DNA from: Verrucomicrobiota bacterium
GTDB taxonomy: Bacteria > Verrucomicrobiota > Verrucomicrobiia > Limisphaerales > SIBE01
Assembly (NCBI GenBank): GCA_016209525.1
Contig: JACQWK010000018.1
Coordinates: 1-32,044 of the forward strand
Direction: 5' to 3'
Length of the DNA stretch: 32,044 nucleotides
Shown: piece by piece, positions 23,332-31,750 of the stretch
How positions within the stretch are numbered: the first letter of the stretch is position 1
Layout of the letters: every line of letters starts with the position of its first letter
Position numbers and translations under genes: made by a program
Notes under the pieces: generated by a model
What the model was told of the DNA's origin: nothing
The model's input: the letters and a program-made list of their open reading frames with translations, nothing else
The model's database searches: none

Positions 23332-23353
23332 CCCTCTCCCTTGAGGGAGAGGG
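23332..23353. repeat. CCCTCTCCC hairpin, copy 2
   Basis: CCCTCTCCCT TG AGGGAGAGGG then GCAGGGTGAGGGGG, 20 bases after the receiver/HD-GYP stop. It could act as a terminator stem but has no T-run. Confidence 0.7.
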
Positions 23354-23422
23354 GCAGGGTGAGGGGGATTCGTTTTATTTTGAAAATGAATTGCGGTTAC
23401 TCGTGATCGCACTCCTCACACG

Positions 23423-24550
23423 ATGAAGATCGCCCAAATCATTTGCCAGATTCTCCGTGTTCGTTCGGTCCAAAAGAAAACCGCAAGTTCGCAAGACGTC
23501 GTTCTGGTCCGCGTCCGCACGGACGATGGTTTGGAGGGCATCGGTGAGGCCGATGCGTCTCCGGAAGTCGTCAAGGCCATCATCGATGCGCCGTTCAGCC
23601 ACAATATCGCCTGCGGGCTCCGGGAAATCTTGCTGGGCGAAAATCCGTTGGAAACCGAACGGCTTTGGCAAAAGATGTATCGCCGCACGATGTATTTCGG
23701 CCGGACCTCCGTGACCATCGCCGCCATGAGCGCCGTGGATATGGCCCTGTGGGACTTGAAAGGAAAGCACTTCCACCAACCGATTCACCGCCTGCTCGGA
23801 GGCAAACACCACGATCGGATCAAAGCTTACGCCTCGATTCTCTTCGGAAAAGATGGCGCCGCGACCAAAGACATCGGGCAGCGCTGGGTCCATGCGGGAT
23901 ACCAAGCCATTAAGTTTGGATGGGAGCCGATGGGCCAGAGCGAGGCGTTGGATCTCGAACTCGTCCGAGGCGCGCGCGAAGGCGCCGGCGAAGCCACGCT
24001 CCTCATCGACGCCGGCTGTGTGTGGGATGCTCGCACCGCCCTGCGCCGGGCGGAGCGCTTCGCTGATTTCAACATCGGCTGGCTGGAAGAACCTTTGCGC
24101 CAGGCCGACGTGGACGGCTACGTTTGGCTGCGCGACCGCTCGCCGGTGCCGATCGCCGCCGGAGAAGGCGAGTGCGGCCGCGAATCCTTCCGGCCATTCA
24201 TCGACCGCCATGCGCTCGACATTTATCAAGTGGACATTTCGCGCTGCGGATTTACCGACGCGTCTTATATTCGCGCGCGTGTTGAAGAGATTGGCGCGCG
24301 GCTCTGCAATCACTGCTACACGAGTCCGGTGACGGTCGCGGCTTGCCTTCACTGGCTGAGCACCTGCCGCGACGCGTTTATCTTCGAGGACAGCGTCGAG
24401 GACTCGCCGCTTCGGCACAAATTGACCCGCGAGAAGATGCAGGCCAAGAACGGCTGGATCGCCGTTCCCGACGGACCGGGCTTAGGCGTGACTTTGGACG
24501 ACGACTTCATCAAAGAATTCTTGGTCGCGGAATCTGGGACTCATGAGTGA
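23423..24550 (+). CDS. Mandelate racemase/muconate lactonizing enzyme-like (enolase superfamily)
   Basis: 375 residues, full length for the family. The N-terminal capping domain (about 1-125) is followed by a TIM barrel. Visible active-site residues: Lys164 at the end of strand 2 (AIKFG), metal ligands Asp196 (LLIDAG), Glu222 (WLEEP) and Glu248 (AAGEGE), then Asp271 (QVDISRCG) and His297 (NHCY), the Asp/His dyad of mandelate racemase-type members. Most such enzymes dehydrate or epimerise sugar acids in the cytoplasm, which would fit the glycan-degrading neighbours; the exact acid is not predictable. ATG 23423 gives MKIAQIICQILRV; no clear Shine-Dalgarno. The gene end overlaps the convergent aspartic protease gene by 10 bases. 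Confidence 0.9.
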   Translation: MKIAQIICQILRVRSVQKKTASSQDVVLVRVRTDDGLEGIGEADASPEVVKAIIDAPFSHNIACGLREILLGENPLETERLWQKMYRRTMYFGRTSVTIAAMSAVDMALWDLKGKHFHQPIHRLLGGKHHDRIKAYASILFGKDGAATKDIGQRWVHAGYQAIKFGWEPMGQSEALDLELVRGAREGAGEATLLIDAGCVWDARTALRRAERFADFNIGWLEEPLRQADVDGYVWLRDRSPVPIAAGEGECGRESFRPFIDRHALDIYQVDISRCGFTDASYIRARVEEIGARLCNHCYTSPVTVAACLHWLSTCRDAFIFEDSVEDSPLRHKLTREKMQAKNGWIAVPDGPGLGVTLDDDFIKEFLVAESGTHE

Positions 24551-24948
24551 GGCCGCACTCTTATGGAGGCTCCATGAACATCAAGCACGGCACGGCATCG
24601 GCTGAGGAAATCCATGCCCAACAATCCGTCAACAAGCGTTTCTGTCGGGAGAGTGTGAGCGACAACGGGGAAATCGTCGATCTTGGCCCCAAGACAATTG
24701 AAGCTGGGAACTTTCACCACTGGCGCCACAAGGATCCCATTCGCAGCAACGATCCGCACTGTCCGGAGCGGATGGTGGGTGTCGCAGCCAATTCGTTCTA
24801 CCGCCTCAACCGGGAGGATCGTGAAACTGGCCCCGGTATCGACCAAGAGGCGGAGCACGATAGCCTGATGTCGCCGCCCGATTATGGCTACACGAACGCC
24901 GAGCAGCGGCCCATTTCGCGAGAGCGTGTAGGTCTTGCTCGTGTTCAC
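24541..24948 (-). CDS. Retropepsin-like aspartic protease
   Basis: 135 residues, the size of one retropepsin lobe, so it should act as a homodimer. The catalytic motif is VDTGASFTILP with Asp37-Thr-Gly-Ala, and the second half has VDGLLGMDFLSR (about 107-118), the conserved flap-end/LLG motif. No signal peptide or TM segment, so probably cytoplasmic. The GTG start overlaps the stop of the preceding small gene (GTGA), indicating coupling. The 3' end overlaps the convergent enolase-family gene. Substrate unknown. Confidence 0.88.
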   Translation of the reverse strand: MNTSKTYTLSRNGPLLGVRVAIIGRRHQAIVLRLLVDTGASFTILPVEAVERIGCDTHHPLRTVRIVAANGILVAPVVKVPSFNCLGAKIDDFPVVAHTLPTETLVDGLLGMDFLSRCRAVLDVHGASIRVRPHS

Positions 24949-25172
24949 AAGGCAACCGCATGGTCGGTCGGAAGCTCACCCGTGTATTCAATACTCAGCG
25001 ATTTGCCTGAAGCTTTGAGAAGGCGACGATAGACATCATCCCGATTCGCCGAATGCGCAATGACTCTGCCCGCGATCAGATTCAAATCCTGGTCGAGCTT
25101 TGGATCGCGGATTAGCAGCCACTCTCCGGGAAACAACCTGCGCATGTTTTGGGCTGTCAAGATTGGTTTCAT
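24945..25172 (-). CDS. Small conserved-looking protein paired with aspartic protease
   Basis: 75 residues with FPGEWLLIRDPKLD, GRVIAHSANRDDVYRRL and SIEYTGELP. No family name can be given with certainty; proteins of this look often sit before single-lobe aspartic proteases (from memory, unverified). No signal or membrane segment. Its TGA overlaps the protease start by four bases, so the two are made together. It could be a substrate, inhibitor or antitoxin-like partner of the protease; nothing in the sequence decides. ATG 25172; weak Shine-Dalgarno. Confidence 0.7.
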   Translation of the reverse strand: MKPILTAQNMRRLFPGEWLLIRDPKLDQDLNLIAGRVIAHSANRDDVYRRLLKASGKSLSIEYTGELPTDHAVAL

Positions 25173-25290
25173 AACATCGATCTAGTCTTCCCTAAATACT
25201 TTAAAGCTGCGATCCTGCTGATGGCAAGCACGAGTCGACCTGTGTGTTAAGCCGCTCGCAGAAATCTAGAAACGCTTCGGTGCGATCCCT

Positions 25291-26640
25291 GTGGAAGCAA
25301 CTCTTGAAATTGGCTTGAAATTGCTGGCGGTGGTGGCGCTGGTGCTCTTGAACGGCTTCTTCGTCGCCGCCGAGTTCGCCATCGTCAAAATCCGCGACAC
25401 CCAACTGAATACGCTGGTCAGCCAGGGGCATCGACGCGCCAAGATCGCGCGGCGGGTCATCCGGAACTTGGACTCGTCCTTGAGCGCTTGCCAACTGGGG
25501 ATCACGCTGGCCAGCCTGGCCTTGGGCTGGGTCGGAGAGCCGGTGTTCGCAGCGCTGCTGGCGCCAGTCATGAACTGGCTGCAGATTGAATCGGAGGCCA
25601 TCCGCGAATCGGCGGCGGTCGTGGTGGGCTTCACCGCCATCACCTTTCTCCACATCACGGCGGGAGAGCAGGCGCCGAAATGGCTCGCGATTCAGAAGCC
25701 TCTGCCCACCTCGCTGTGCGTGGTGCAACCCTTGGAATGGTTTCACCGCCTGTCTTTTCCGTTCATTTGGCTGCTGAACCACGCGTCGCTCTGGATGCTC
25801 CGCCAACTGGGGCTGCAACCGGGCAGCGAATCCGAACATGCCCATTCCGAGGAAGAACTCCGGTTGCTTTTCGCCAGTTCGCATGCGCGCTCGGGAGGCA
25901 CAACACTCGGGCGCGCCATTGTGCTCAATGCTCTGGACTTGCGGCGCCGCATCGCGCGCGAGGTGATGCGTCCGAGAAAAGAGATCGTGTCGCTGGATAC
26001 CGAAGCGAGCATCACCGAGTGCCTCGACGTGGCGGAGAAGACACGATATTCCCGATTCCCGTTGTGCGAAGGGGGCGACCTCGACAGGACGTTGGGTGTG
26101 CTGCACTTCAAGGACCTCTTTGCCATGCGGCTCAAGGCCAAACAAGGCCGGGAGCTCGCGGCGGCCATGAGGAAACTGATTTATGTTCCGGAGACAGCGC
26201 GTCTCGAACGGATTCTCCAACGATTCCTTGAACGGAAATTGCACATGGCCATCGTGGTGGACGAATACGGCGGCACGGTTGGGATGGTCACTTTGGAGAA
26301 TATCCTCGAAGAATTGGTTGGCCAAATCCAAGATGAGTTCGACCAGGAGAAACCGCTGCTGCAAAAGGTGGCGGATCAAATCTGGGAACTGGACGGAACT
26401 CTGCCGTTGCACGAACTGTCCGAGTTGGTCGGAGAGAATTTGGCGGAGGAAGGGATCACGACGACCAGCGGTTTTGTCACGCATCGGTTGGGCGGTTTTG
26501 CGAAGGTGGGCGATGTCTTGGCGCTCGGTCATCACTCGTTGCGAGTGGACGAGATGGACGGCCTCCGCGTCTCGAAGCTCCGCCTGGCGCGGCGGGCGGA
26601 TGGGGAAAGTGTTTCGAGTTCGCCGGCGTTGAATGTCTAG
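25291..26640 (+). CDS. CNNM/CorC-type membrane protein with CBS domains (hemolysin family)
   Basis: 449 residues in the usual order: CNNM/DUF21 membrane domain (about 1-190; NGFFVAAEFAIVKIRDTQL, SACQLGITLASLALGWVGEP, TAGEQAPKWLAI), a CBS pair (about 210-335; VMRPRKEIVSLD..ECLDVAEKTRYSRFPL, HMAIVVDEYGGTVGMVTLENILEELVG) and a CorC_HlyC C-domain (about 350-430; WELDGTLPLHEL, TTSGFVTHRLGGFAKVGD). Family members are linked to Mg2+/Co2+ export or resistance at the inner membrane; the hemolysin label is historical. The start is a GTG (25291) giving a short N-tail before TM1; no Shine-Dalgarno visible. Monocistronic between a minus-strand pair and a convergent gene. Confidence 0.92.
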   Translation: MEATLEIGLKLLAVVALVLLNGFFVAAEFAIVKIRDTQLNTLVSQGHRRAKIARRVIRNLDSSLSACQLGITLASLALGWVGEPVFAALLAPVMNWLQIESEAIRESAAVVVGFTAITFLHITAGEQAPKWLAIQKPLPTSLCVVQPLEWFHRLSFPFIWLLNHASLWMLRQLGLQPGSESEHAHSEEELRLLFASSHARSGGTTLGRAIVLNALDLRRRIAREVMRPRKEIVSLDTEASITECLDVAEKTRYSRFPLCEGGDLDRTLGVLHFKDLFAMRLKAKQGRELAAAMRKLIYVPETARLERILQRFLERKLHMAIVVDEYGGTVGMVTLENILEELVGQIQDEFDQEKPLLQKVADQIWELDGTLPLHELSELVGENLAEEGITTTSGFVTHRLGGFAKVGDVLALGHHSLRVDEMDGLRVSKLRLARRADGESVSSSPALNV

Positions 26641-26681
26641 AGTCTGTGGATCCTGAAGTTTGACCTGGGATGGAGGATGGC

Positions 26682-27842
26682 CTACAGCCTCAAGAAGACT
26701 CTCCTTCGATAGAGAAAATGCACCACCAGGAAGGCGAGGGCGAGACCGGCGGCCGCCACCAGCAAGTCGCCGAAGCCTTGGCCGAACGCGCCATCGAAAA
26801 AGGCTTTGATATCCCCACCGACGAATCGCGCGGCCAGCCTTTCGAAATTCACGACGTTGTCGAGCAGGTAGATCGTGATCGAGTTCATGCCAATCCAAAC
26901 GAACGGTTGCGCCCACCCCCGGCACTCCCACACTTCGATGACCAAATAGAAAAGGCCCAAGAGCGCGCAACTGTAACCGCCGGCTACGAGAACGTAGGAC
27001 GAGGTCCAGATTTTCTTGATGACTGGCAATTGCAGGCCCCAGAGGAATCCGATCAACACCCCGGCCAGGCCGCCACCGATCAGATAAGCCACTTTTCGAC
27101 GCGGCTGAACGGCGTCGTTTTTCAGGAGAAACCCGGCGAGGACTCCGAGCAAGCACGTCACAATCGCAGGCAACGTGCTGAGCAATCCTTCCGGATCCCA
27201 GTTGCCGTCATACTTTCTTCCCGGCAGGTACGACTTGTCCAGATAGTTGGCGAGGTTGGCTCCGGGAGCGAAGGAACCGGCGCCCAGCCCCGGCACCGGA
27301 ACGAAGCACATCAAAGCCCAGTACCCAATGAGCAACGCGGCGCCCAAGCCGATAATCCCTTTTGTCCGGAAATGGCAATAGATGAAACCTGCGAAGAGGT
27401 AGCACAGCGCGATCCGATTCAACACTCCCATCAGACGAATGTTGGGCCATTCCTGAGACACGCCTCCGGAGTAAAGGATTCCGAACGCAAACAATAAAAC
27501 GGAACGGCGCAAGATGCGCCGATAGGCGGCCAATTTGCCTTCCCGGTTCACGATTTTCTCCAGCGAGAACACAATCGAGATCCCGACCATGAAGACAAAC
27601 AACGGGAAGATGAGATCGTAAAACGCGAAGCCTTCCCATGCCTTGTGCCGAAGTTGACTCGCGATGGCCTGAGCCACGCCGGTATCGCTGACCTTCCCCA
27701 ACGCCTGGACCAAACTGTCCGCTCCCAGAATCCAAAACATGTCGAAACCTCGGAGGGCATCCAGGGACAAGAGGCGTCCGGCCGCGACGGTCGATGAAGC
27801 CGGTGGCGGAGTGCGATTGGGTGGAGAAGCCGTGCCGGACAT
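26682..27842 (-). CDS. Heparan-alpha-glucosaminide N-acetyltransferase-like membrane protein (DUF5009 type)
   Basis: 386 residues with about ten membrane helices. The family opening RLLSLDALRGFDMFWI is followed by YDLIFPLFVFMVGISIVFS, ILRRSVLLFAFGILYSGG, MGVLNRIALCYLFAGFIY, and later LPAIVTCLLGVLAGFLL and WIGMNSITIYLLDNVVNF. In the human HGSNAT enzyme this fold moves acetyl groups across the membrane onto glucosamine; bacterial members are thought to acylate extracytoplasmic sugars. The membrane location and family are firm, the acceptor is unknown. ATG 27842 is chosen; the frame upstream to 28037 is low-quality and crosses short tandem repeats. It converges with the CNNM gene (41-base gap). 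Confidence 0.87.
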   Translation of the reverse strand: MSGTASPPNRTPPPASSTVAAGRLLSLDALRGFDMFWILGADSLVQALGKVSDTGVAQAIASQLRHKAWEGFAFYDLIFPLFVFMVGISIVFSLEKIVNREGKLAAYRRILRRSVLLFAFGILYSGGVSQEWPNIRLMGVLNRIALCYLFAGFIYCHFRTKGIIGLGAALLIGYWALMCFVPVPGLGAGSFAPGANLANYLDKSYLPGRKYDGNWDPEGLLSTLPAIVTCLLGVLAGFLLKNDAVQPRRKVAYLIGGGLAGVLIGFLWGLQLPVIKKIWTSSYVLVAGGYSCALLGLFYLVIEVWECRGWAQPFVWIGMNSITIYLLDNVVNFERLAARFVGGDIKAFFDGAFGQGFGDLLVAAAGLALAFLVVHFLYRRRVFLRL

Positions 27843-27928
27843 GGCGTGGACTATAGGGCGTGCTCCTGAAAAGAACAGCCCTGAAACCAAGCATAGCTCG
27901 GAGCAACCGCGACGGGAACCGCAGTTCA

Positions 27929-27982
27929 ACGACGAATGACGAAGCACAAATGACGAAAGAATGACGAATGACTGAATGACTA
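27929..27982. repeat. Degenerate 7-bp tandem repeat (GACGAAT-like)
   Basis: GACGAAT, GACGAAG, CACAAAT, GACGAAA, GAATGACGAATGACTGAATGACT in a row. The pattern is like the ACGATTTA units at about 14645-14675. Confidence 0.6.
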
Positions 27983-28075
27983 AGGATCCTTGCAGTTCCA
28001 TGGAGCCTGGCCCCCCGCCCCAATCTAAACTCTGCATTCGTCGAGCGCCCGACTAAAGAGACGACCAAGTTGGCT

Positions 28076-28097
28076 CCCTCTCCCTCAAGGGAGAGGG
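28076..28097. repeat. CCCTCTCCC hairpin, copy 3
   Basis: CCCTCTCCCT CA AGGGAGAGGG, the same stem as 23332-23353. Confidence 0.75.
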
Positions 28098-28299
28098 AAC
28101 GAGCGCAGGCGTTACGCATGTATGACCCGATGTCCCGTGCATCGAACTGCCGCCGGTCCGCGCAAAGCGCAATGGGGGTTGCTTTGAACCTTCTGAGTCA
28201 TTAAGGTTTCTCTCGTGCCGGGATGCAGTTGAAGATCGTGGCTGAACCGCGCCGCGGGTCCCGAGCGAATCTCCCGGCGACAAAAGAGTCAAAGCGTTC

Positions 28300-29166
28300 A
28301 TGTCCGCACCCTTGGCTGCAAACGAAGAAGCTCAAACGCTGCAAACAGTTGAGATGTTCGAGGTGATCGCTCAATCGAACCCGGCTGATTTCGAGTCGTT
28401 GGAGATTCTGAAGGAGGCCTACCACAAATTGGGCCGGCAGTCCGAGGTTCTGAATACTTCGAAGAGAATCGCCAAAGCCTACGTTCTCTCGGGCAAGCTT
28501 TCCTCCGCGATTCTCGAATACGAAAGCATTCTCCAAGTCTTCCCGAACGACGCTGAGGTGCAATCGGCGCTGACGGAAATCGAGAATAGAGCCACCAACT
28601 TCGCGTTGCCGCCGGCCGTGCTCGCCGCGGAGCCGGCGTCGCGCACCGCGCCCGTGTCACCGAAACCCAAAGCCGCCGGAGAACCGGCCGGTCCGGCGGA
28701 ACTTGATGATGGCCGCACGGTCATGCGCAAGCTCCTGGTCGAGGGCAAACATGTTTCGACGGCCGATTTTGAATTGTACTGGACGAGTCCCAACGGGACG
28801 GAACCCGCCAAGCAAGTCGTCGAACCGTTCATTCAGGCGCTCGCGGACAAACAGATTTTGCCCCTCGACAAGTCTCTCTCATTGATCTGCGCGAAATCAC
28901 GCCTGAGCTATCTTCCGCTGGAGAAGTACGACGTGGATGTCGAATTGGTCCGGACTTTCCCTCGGGAGGTCTGCCTGCGGTGGTGCATTCTGCCTTTCGA
29001 CCGCCTGAGCAAGTCGGTCCTCGTCGCGACCGCCAATCCGTTTAACATGCAGGCCCAGCGCGATCTTGAGAATGCACCGTCTCAAGCCGCCAACCGGAGC
29101 CGCTTCCTGTGGTATGTCGCCTCACCCGCCGAGCTTGTCAAAATCCTGAAGAAAACGTTCCGGTAA
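28300..29166 (+). CDS. TPR protein with GspE/PilB N-terminal-type domain
   Basis: 288 residues. The N-terminal part (about 15-95) has TPR-like helices (EMFEVIAQSNPADFESLEILKEAY, SGKLSSAILEYESILQVFPNDAEVQSAL), then an Ala/Pro linker (about 100-130). The C-terminal part (about 135-280) resembles the T2SSE N-domain found before GspE/PilB motors: ILPLDKSLSLICAKSRLSYLPLEKYDVD, VCLRWCILPFDRLSKSVLVATANPFN. It has no ATPase part. It lies upstream of the complete motor gene, in the same direction, with a 183-base gap filled by a repeat; likely an accessory or adaptor of the motor (inference). ATG 28300; only a weak GAG before it. Cytoplasmic. Confidence 0.85.
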   Translation: MSAPLAANEEAQTLQTVEMFEVIAQSNPADFESLEILKEAYHKLGRQSEVLNTSKRIAKAYVLSGKLSSAILEYESILQVFPNDAEVQSALTEIENRATNFALPPAVLAAEPASRTAPVSPKPKAAGEPAGPAELDDGRTVMRKLLVEGKHVSTADFELYWTSPNGTEPAKQVVEPFIQALADKQILPLDKSLSLICAKSRLSYLPLEKYDVDVELVRTFPREVCLRWCILPFDRLSKSVLVATANPFNMQAQRDLENAPSQAANRSRFLWYVASPAELVKILKKTFR

Positions 29167-29220
29167 ATCCGTCGAATGCCTTGGCCAAGATCCGAACATG
29201 TCGCTGAGCCAACCTTTCCA

Positions 29221-29322
29221 TGAACCAACCCACTCCCGCCCCTCCCGGGAGGGGAACTCTCTCTCCGGCTGCGCGGTGCGTCGCTCCCCTCACTGGGAGG
29301 GGTACGGGGGTGGGTTCTTGAT
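29221..29322. repeat. Family T palindromic repeat copy 4
   Basis: The arms TGAACCAACCCACTCCCGCC and GGGGGTGGGTTCTTG enclose two CCCCTCC/GGAGGGG hairpins. It fills most of the gap between the TPR gene and the motor ATPase gene. Confidence 0.8.
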
Positions 29323-29349
29323 CGCAATCCTTAACTGAATTTTGGTCGC

Positions 29350-31083
29350 ATGCAGCCTGTAAAAACTTTCGGGGAACGGATCGCCGATGCCCTCGTCGAG
29401 GACGGCTTTTTGTCCAAGAAACAAGTCGAGGAACTCCTGGAGCAACAGAAAAAGGAGGGCACGCGCCTGCTCAAACTGATGCTGGAGAAATCCTTCATCA
29501 ACGAAACCGATCTGGTCGTGTCCATGGGGCGGGTGCTCAACACGCCGCCGGTGAATCTCGCGCGCATCAGCGTCCCGCCGGAGATTGCCGGGCTCGTTCC
29601 GCGCGAAATCGCCCTCAATCATAAGGTCGTGCCTGTATCCAGACTGGATAACCGGCTCTTTCTGGCCATGGCCGACCCGCTCAACGTGCTGGCGCTCGAC
29701 GACGTGAAACGCATCACGAAATTGGAAGTGTCGCCGATGATCGCGGCGGAAAAAGCGATCATCGACAAACTCCAAAATCTCGAGACCAAAGCCGGGAGCA
29801 TGGAGGAGATCATTGCCGCCCAAAAACAGGCCGAGCTCGAAGCCGAAGCGGCCAACGTGGAGGTCTCCAAAGAAGCGATTGAAAACATCACCGTCGATCA
29901 ATTGGCCGCGTCCACCGAAGAGGCCCCGGTGATCAAGCTCGCCAATTTGATCCTCGTCCAGGCCATCAAGGATCGCGCCAGCGACATTCATATCGAACCT
30001 TTCGAAAAAGCCGTCCGCCTGCGCTACCGCATCGACGGCGCGTTGGTCGATGTCCCGCCGCCGCCGAAGAACCTCCACGTGGCGCTCACGTCCAGGCTCA
30101 AGATCATGAGCAATCTGAACATCGCCGAACGCCGGCTGCCACAGGACGGACGCATGCGGATGAAAGTCGCCGGCCGTGACATCGATCTGCGCGTTTCCTT
30201 CCTTCCGACCGTCCACGGTGAAAAGTGCGTGCTGCGAATTCTGGACAAATCGAATCTCTCGGCCAGCATTCAAAAGCTCGGCATGGACCCCGACACGTTC
30301 AAACGGTTCAAGGCGGCCGTGGACGCGCCGCACGGCTTGCTGCTGGTCACAGGCCCGACCGGCTCCGGCAAGACGACGACGCTCTATTCGGCGCTCAACG
30401 AGCTGAACAATCCGGATTACAACATCGTGACGGTCGAGGATCCTGTCGAGTTCCAAATCCCCGGCATCAATCAAGTCCCGGTGAACAAGGAGATCGGCTT
30501 GACCTTCGCCTCCGCGCTGAGGTCGATCTTGAGACAGGACCCCGACATCGTGATGATCGGCGAAATCCGGGACGAGGAAACCGCCGAAATCGCGGTGGAA
30601 GCGGCGTTAACCGGACACCAGGTCTTGAGCACGATGCACTGCAACGACGCGGCGGGCGCCATCGCGCGGCTCGACGACATGGGCATCGCCCCGTTCCTGA
30701 TTTCTTCGTCGGTCATTTTGGCGTGCGCCCAGCGTCTGATGAGGCGCATCTGTCCCCTCTGCAAAGAGCCGGTCACTTATCCGCCCAAGATGTACGAAGA
30801 CCTGGACATCGATCCCAAAATGTTCGAAGGCGTGACGCTGCAAAAGGGACGCGGTTGCGACCGCTGCAAGAACACCGGCTACGCCGGCCGCGCCGCCATC
30901 ATCGAAGTCATGGCCGTGACCGACGACATTCGCAAGCTGGTGATCAACCGCTCCAGCGCCATGGAAATCGGCAAATTGGCCGTCGAACAAGGCATGAAGA
31001 CGCTGCGCATGGTGGCGCTGGACAAAGTCCGCGAAGGGATCACGACCTTGGAGCAAGTCCTCGTGATCACATCCAGTCATTGA
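29350..31083 (+). CDS. PilB/GspE-type assembly ATPase (type IV pilus or type II secretion)
   Basis: 577 residues, full length. The N-domain (1-145) has FGERIADALVEDGFLSKKQV and the second half ARISVPPEIAGLVPRE..VVPVSRLDNRLFLAMADP, fitting the MshEN/T2SSE_N fold that in some motors binds c-di-GMP. A linker rich in Glu/Ala follows (about 148-180). The ATPase core has Walker A GPTGSGKTT (335-343), Asp box TVEDPVE (361-367), Walker B region DPDIVMIGEIRD (397-408) and His box GHQVLSTMHCND (422-433). A zinc-binding CxxC pair is present: C468/C471 and C503/C506 (CDRCKNTGYAGR). All catalytic parts are intact. It should power pilus or pseudopilus assembly at the inner membrane; no pilin, platform protein or secretin is in the window to decide which. 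ATG 29350; no strong Shine-Dalgarno. Confidence 0.94.
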   Translation: MQPVKTFGERIADALVEDGFLSKKQVEELLEQQKKEGTRLLKLMLEKSFINETDLVVSMGRVLNTPPVNLARISVPPEIAGLVPREIALNHKVVPVSRLDNRLFLAMADPLNVLALDDVKRITKLEVSPMIAAEKAIIDKLQNLETKAGSMEEIIAAQKQAELEAEAANVEVSKEAIENITVDQLAASTEEAPVIKLANLILVQAIKDRASDIHIEPFEKAVRLRYRIDGALVDVPPPPKNLHVALTSRLKIMSNLNIAERRLPQDGRMRMKVAGRDIDLRVSFLPTVHGEKCVLRILDKSNLSASIQKLGMDPDTFKRFKAAVDAPHGLLLVTGPTGSGKTTTLYSALNELNNPDYNIVTVEDPVEFQIPGINQVPVNKEIGLTFASALRSILRQDPDIVMIGEIRDEETAEIAVEAALTGHQVLSTMHCNDAAGAIARLDDMGIAPFLISSSVILACAQRLMRRICPLCKEPVTYPPKMYEDLDIDPKMFEGVTLQKGRGCDRCKNTGYAGRAAIIEVMAVTDDIRKLVINRSSAMEIGKLAVEQGMKTLRMVALDKVREGITTLEQVLVITSSH

Positions 31084-31117
31084 CCTGGAGACTCTCCATC
31101 AACCGGCCGGTCGGAGC

Positions 31118-31176
31118 GCGGGCGGCTCGCCTGCGAGTTCCGCAACCCCAGCCGGAAGTGCGGGCGAGCCGCCCGC
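31118..31176. repeat. GCGGGCGGCTCGCC inverted repeat
   Basis: GCGGGCGGCTCGCC (31118-31131) and GGCGAGCCGCCCGC (31163-31176) are perfect 14-bp arms around a 31-base loop. It lies between the motor ATPase gene and the next TPR gene; a small GTTCGTTCGCTGGCGAAC hairpin follows at about 31184-31201. Confidence 0.8.
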
Positions 31177-31216
31177 CCTCCTGTTCGTTCGCTGGCGAAC
31201 CACTCGGATTCCGGAA

Positions 31217-31714
31217 ATGACCGCTCTTTCGGCCGCTGCAGGAGCTCAAGTCGCCGCCGCTCAGGAATTTCTCAAAGCCGGCAATCATGCTGGAGCCCGT
31301 CAAATCGTCGAACAACTCGCCGCGGAAGATCTCCAGCACGCCGATGTGTTGGAAATCCGCTGGGAGCTTGCCGCGCAGGACGGGAATTGGGAGCTGGCGC
31401 TGGAGTTGGCGAAAGCGCTGGGCCGGCTCGCTCCCGAAAACGAATTCGCCTGGATGTGGCAAGCGTGCAGCTTGAATGAGTTGAATCGCACGGAGGAAGC
31501 GCTCGACACCTTGGTTCTGGCCTTCGAAAAATTTCCTCAGTCGCCCACCATCCCGTACAATCTGGCTTGTTGCTCGTGCCGGCTAAAGCGACTGGAGGAT
31601 GGCTGGCGTTGGCTGACCAAGGCCATCGAGATAGGAGGCCGGGCCGAAATCAAGCTCATGGCGCTGGACGATCCGGACCTTCTTCCGTTGCTGGATCAAG
31701 TCTGCGCTCTCTGA
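31217..31714 (+). CDS. Small TPR-like protein
   Basis: 165 residues, all helical with three to four TPR-like units: AAAQEFLKAGNHAGARQIVE, VLEIRWELAAQDGNWELALELAKAL, WMWQACSLNELNRTEEALDTLVLAFEKFPQSP, and PYNLACCSCRLKRLEDGWRWLTKAI. No signal peptide or TM segment. It follows the motor ATPase gene (133-base gap with a repeat) in the same direction and probably serves as an interaction partner in the same pathway (inference). The start ATG 31217 has no Shine-Dalgarno; a downstream start is possible. Confidence 0.8.
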   Translation: MTALSAAAGAQVAAAQEFLKAGNHAGARQIVEQLAAEDLQHADVLEIRWELAAQDGNWELALELAKALGRLAPENEFAWMWQACSLNELNRTEEALDTLVLAFEKFPQSPTIPYNLACCSCRLKRLEDGWRWLTKAIEIGGRAEIKLMALDDPDLLPLLDQVCAL

Positions 31715-31750
31715 CCGACTGATAGGAATTCGCTATTTCACGGAAAGGGG

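Larger units (their letters stand above)
27843..28299. other. Divergent intergenic region with tandem ATGACGA motifs and hairpin
   Basis: 457 bases between the acetyltransferase-like gene and the TPR gene. It holds the degenerate tandem repeat 27929-27982 and the hairpin 28076-28097. I see no small gene or clear promoter in the rest. Confidence 0.55.

Noticed and set aside
23332..23353. Rho-independent terminator
   Set aside because: The stem is strong, but no T-run follows and the same hairpin recurs elsewhere as a repeat, so a terminator call is not supported.
23375..24418. 347-residue open frame on the minus strand
   Set aside because: Mirror of the enolase-superfamily gene, no motifs of its own.
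25201..27156. 651-residue open frame on the minus strand
   Set aside because: It is antiphase to the well-supported CNNM/CBS gene, Arg/Gln/His-rich and without recognisable motifs; a by-product of high GC.
29290..30474. 394-residue open frame on the minus strand
   Set aside because: Antisense to the PilB/GspE ATPase gene; composition is dominated by Asp/His/Arg as in mirror frames.
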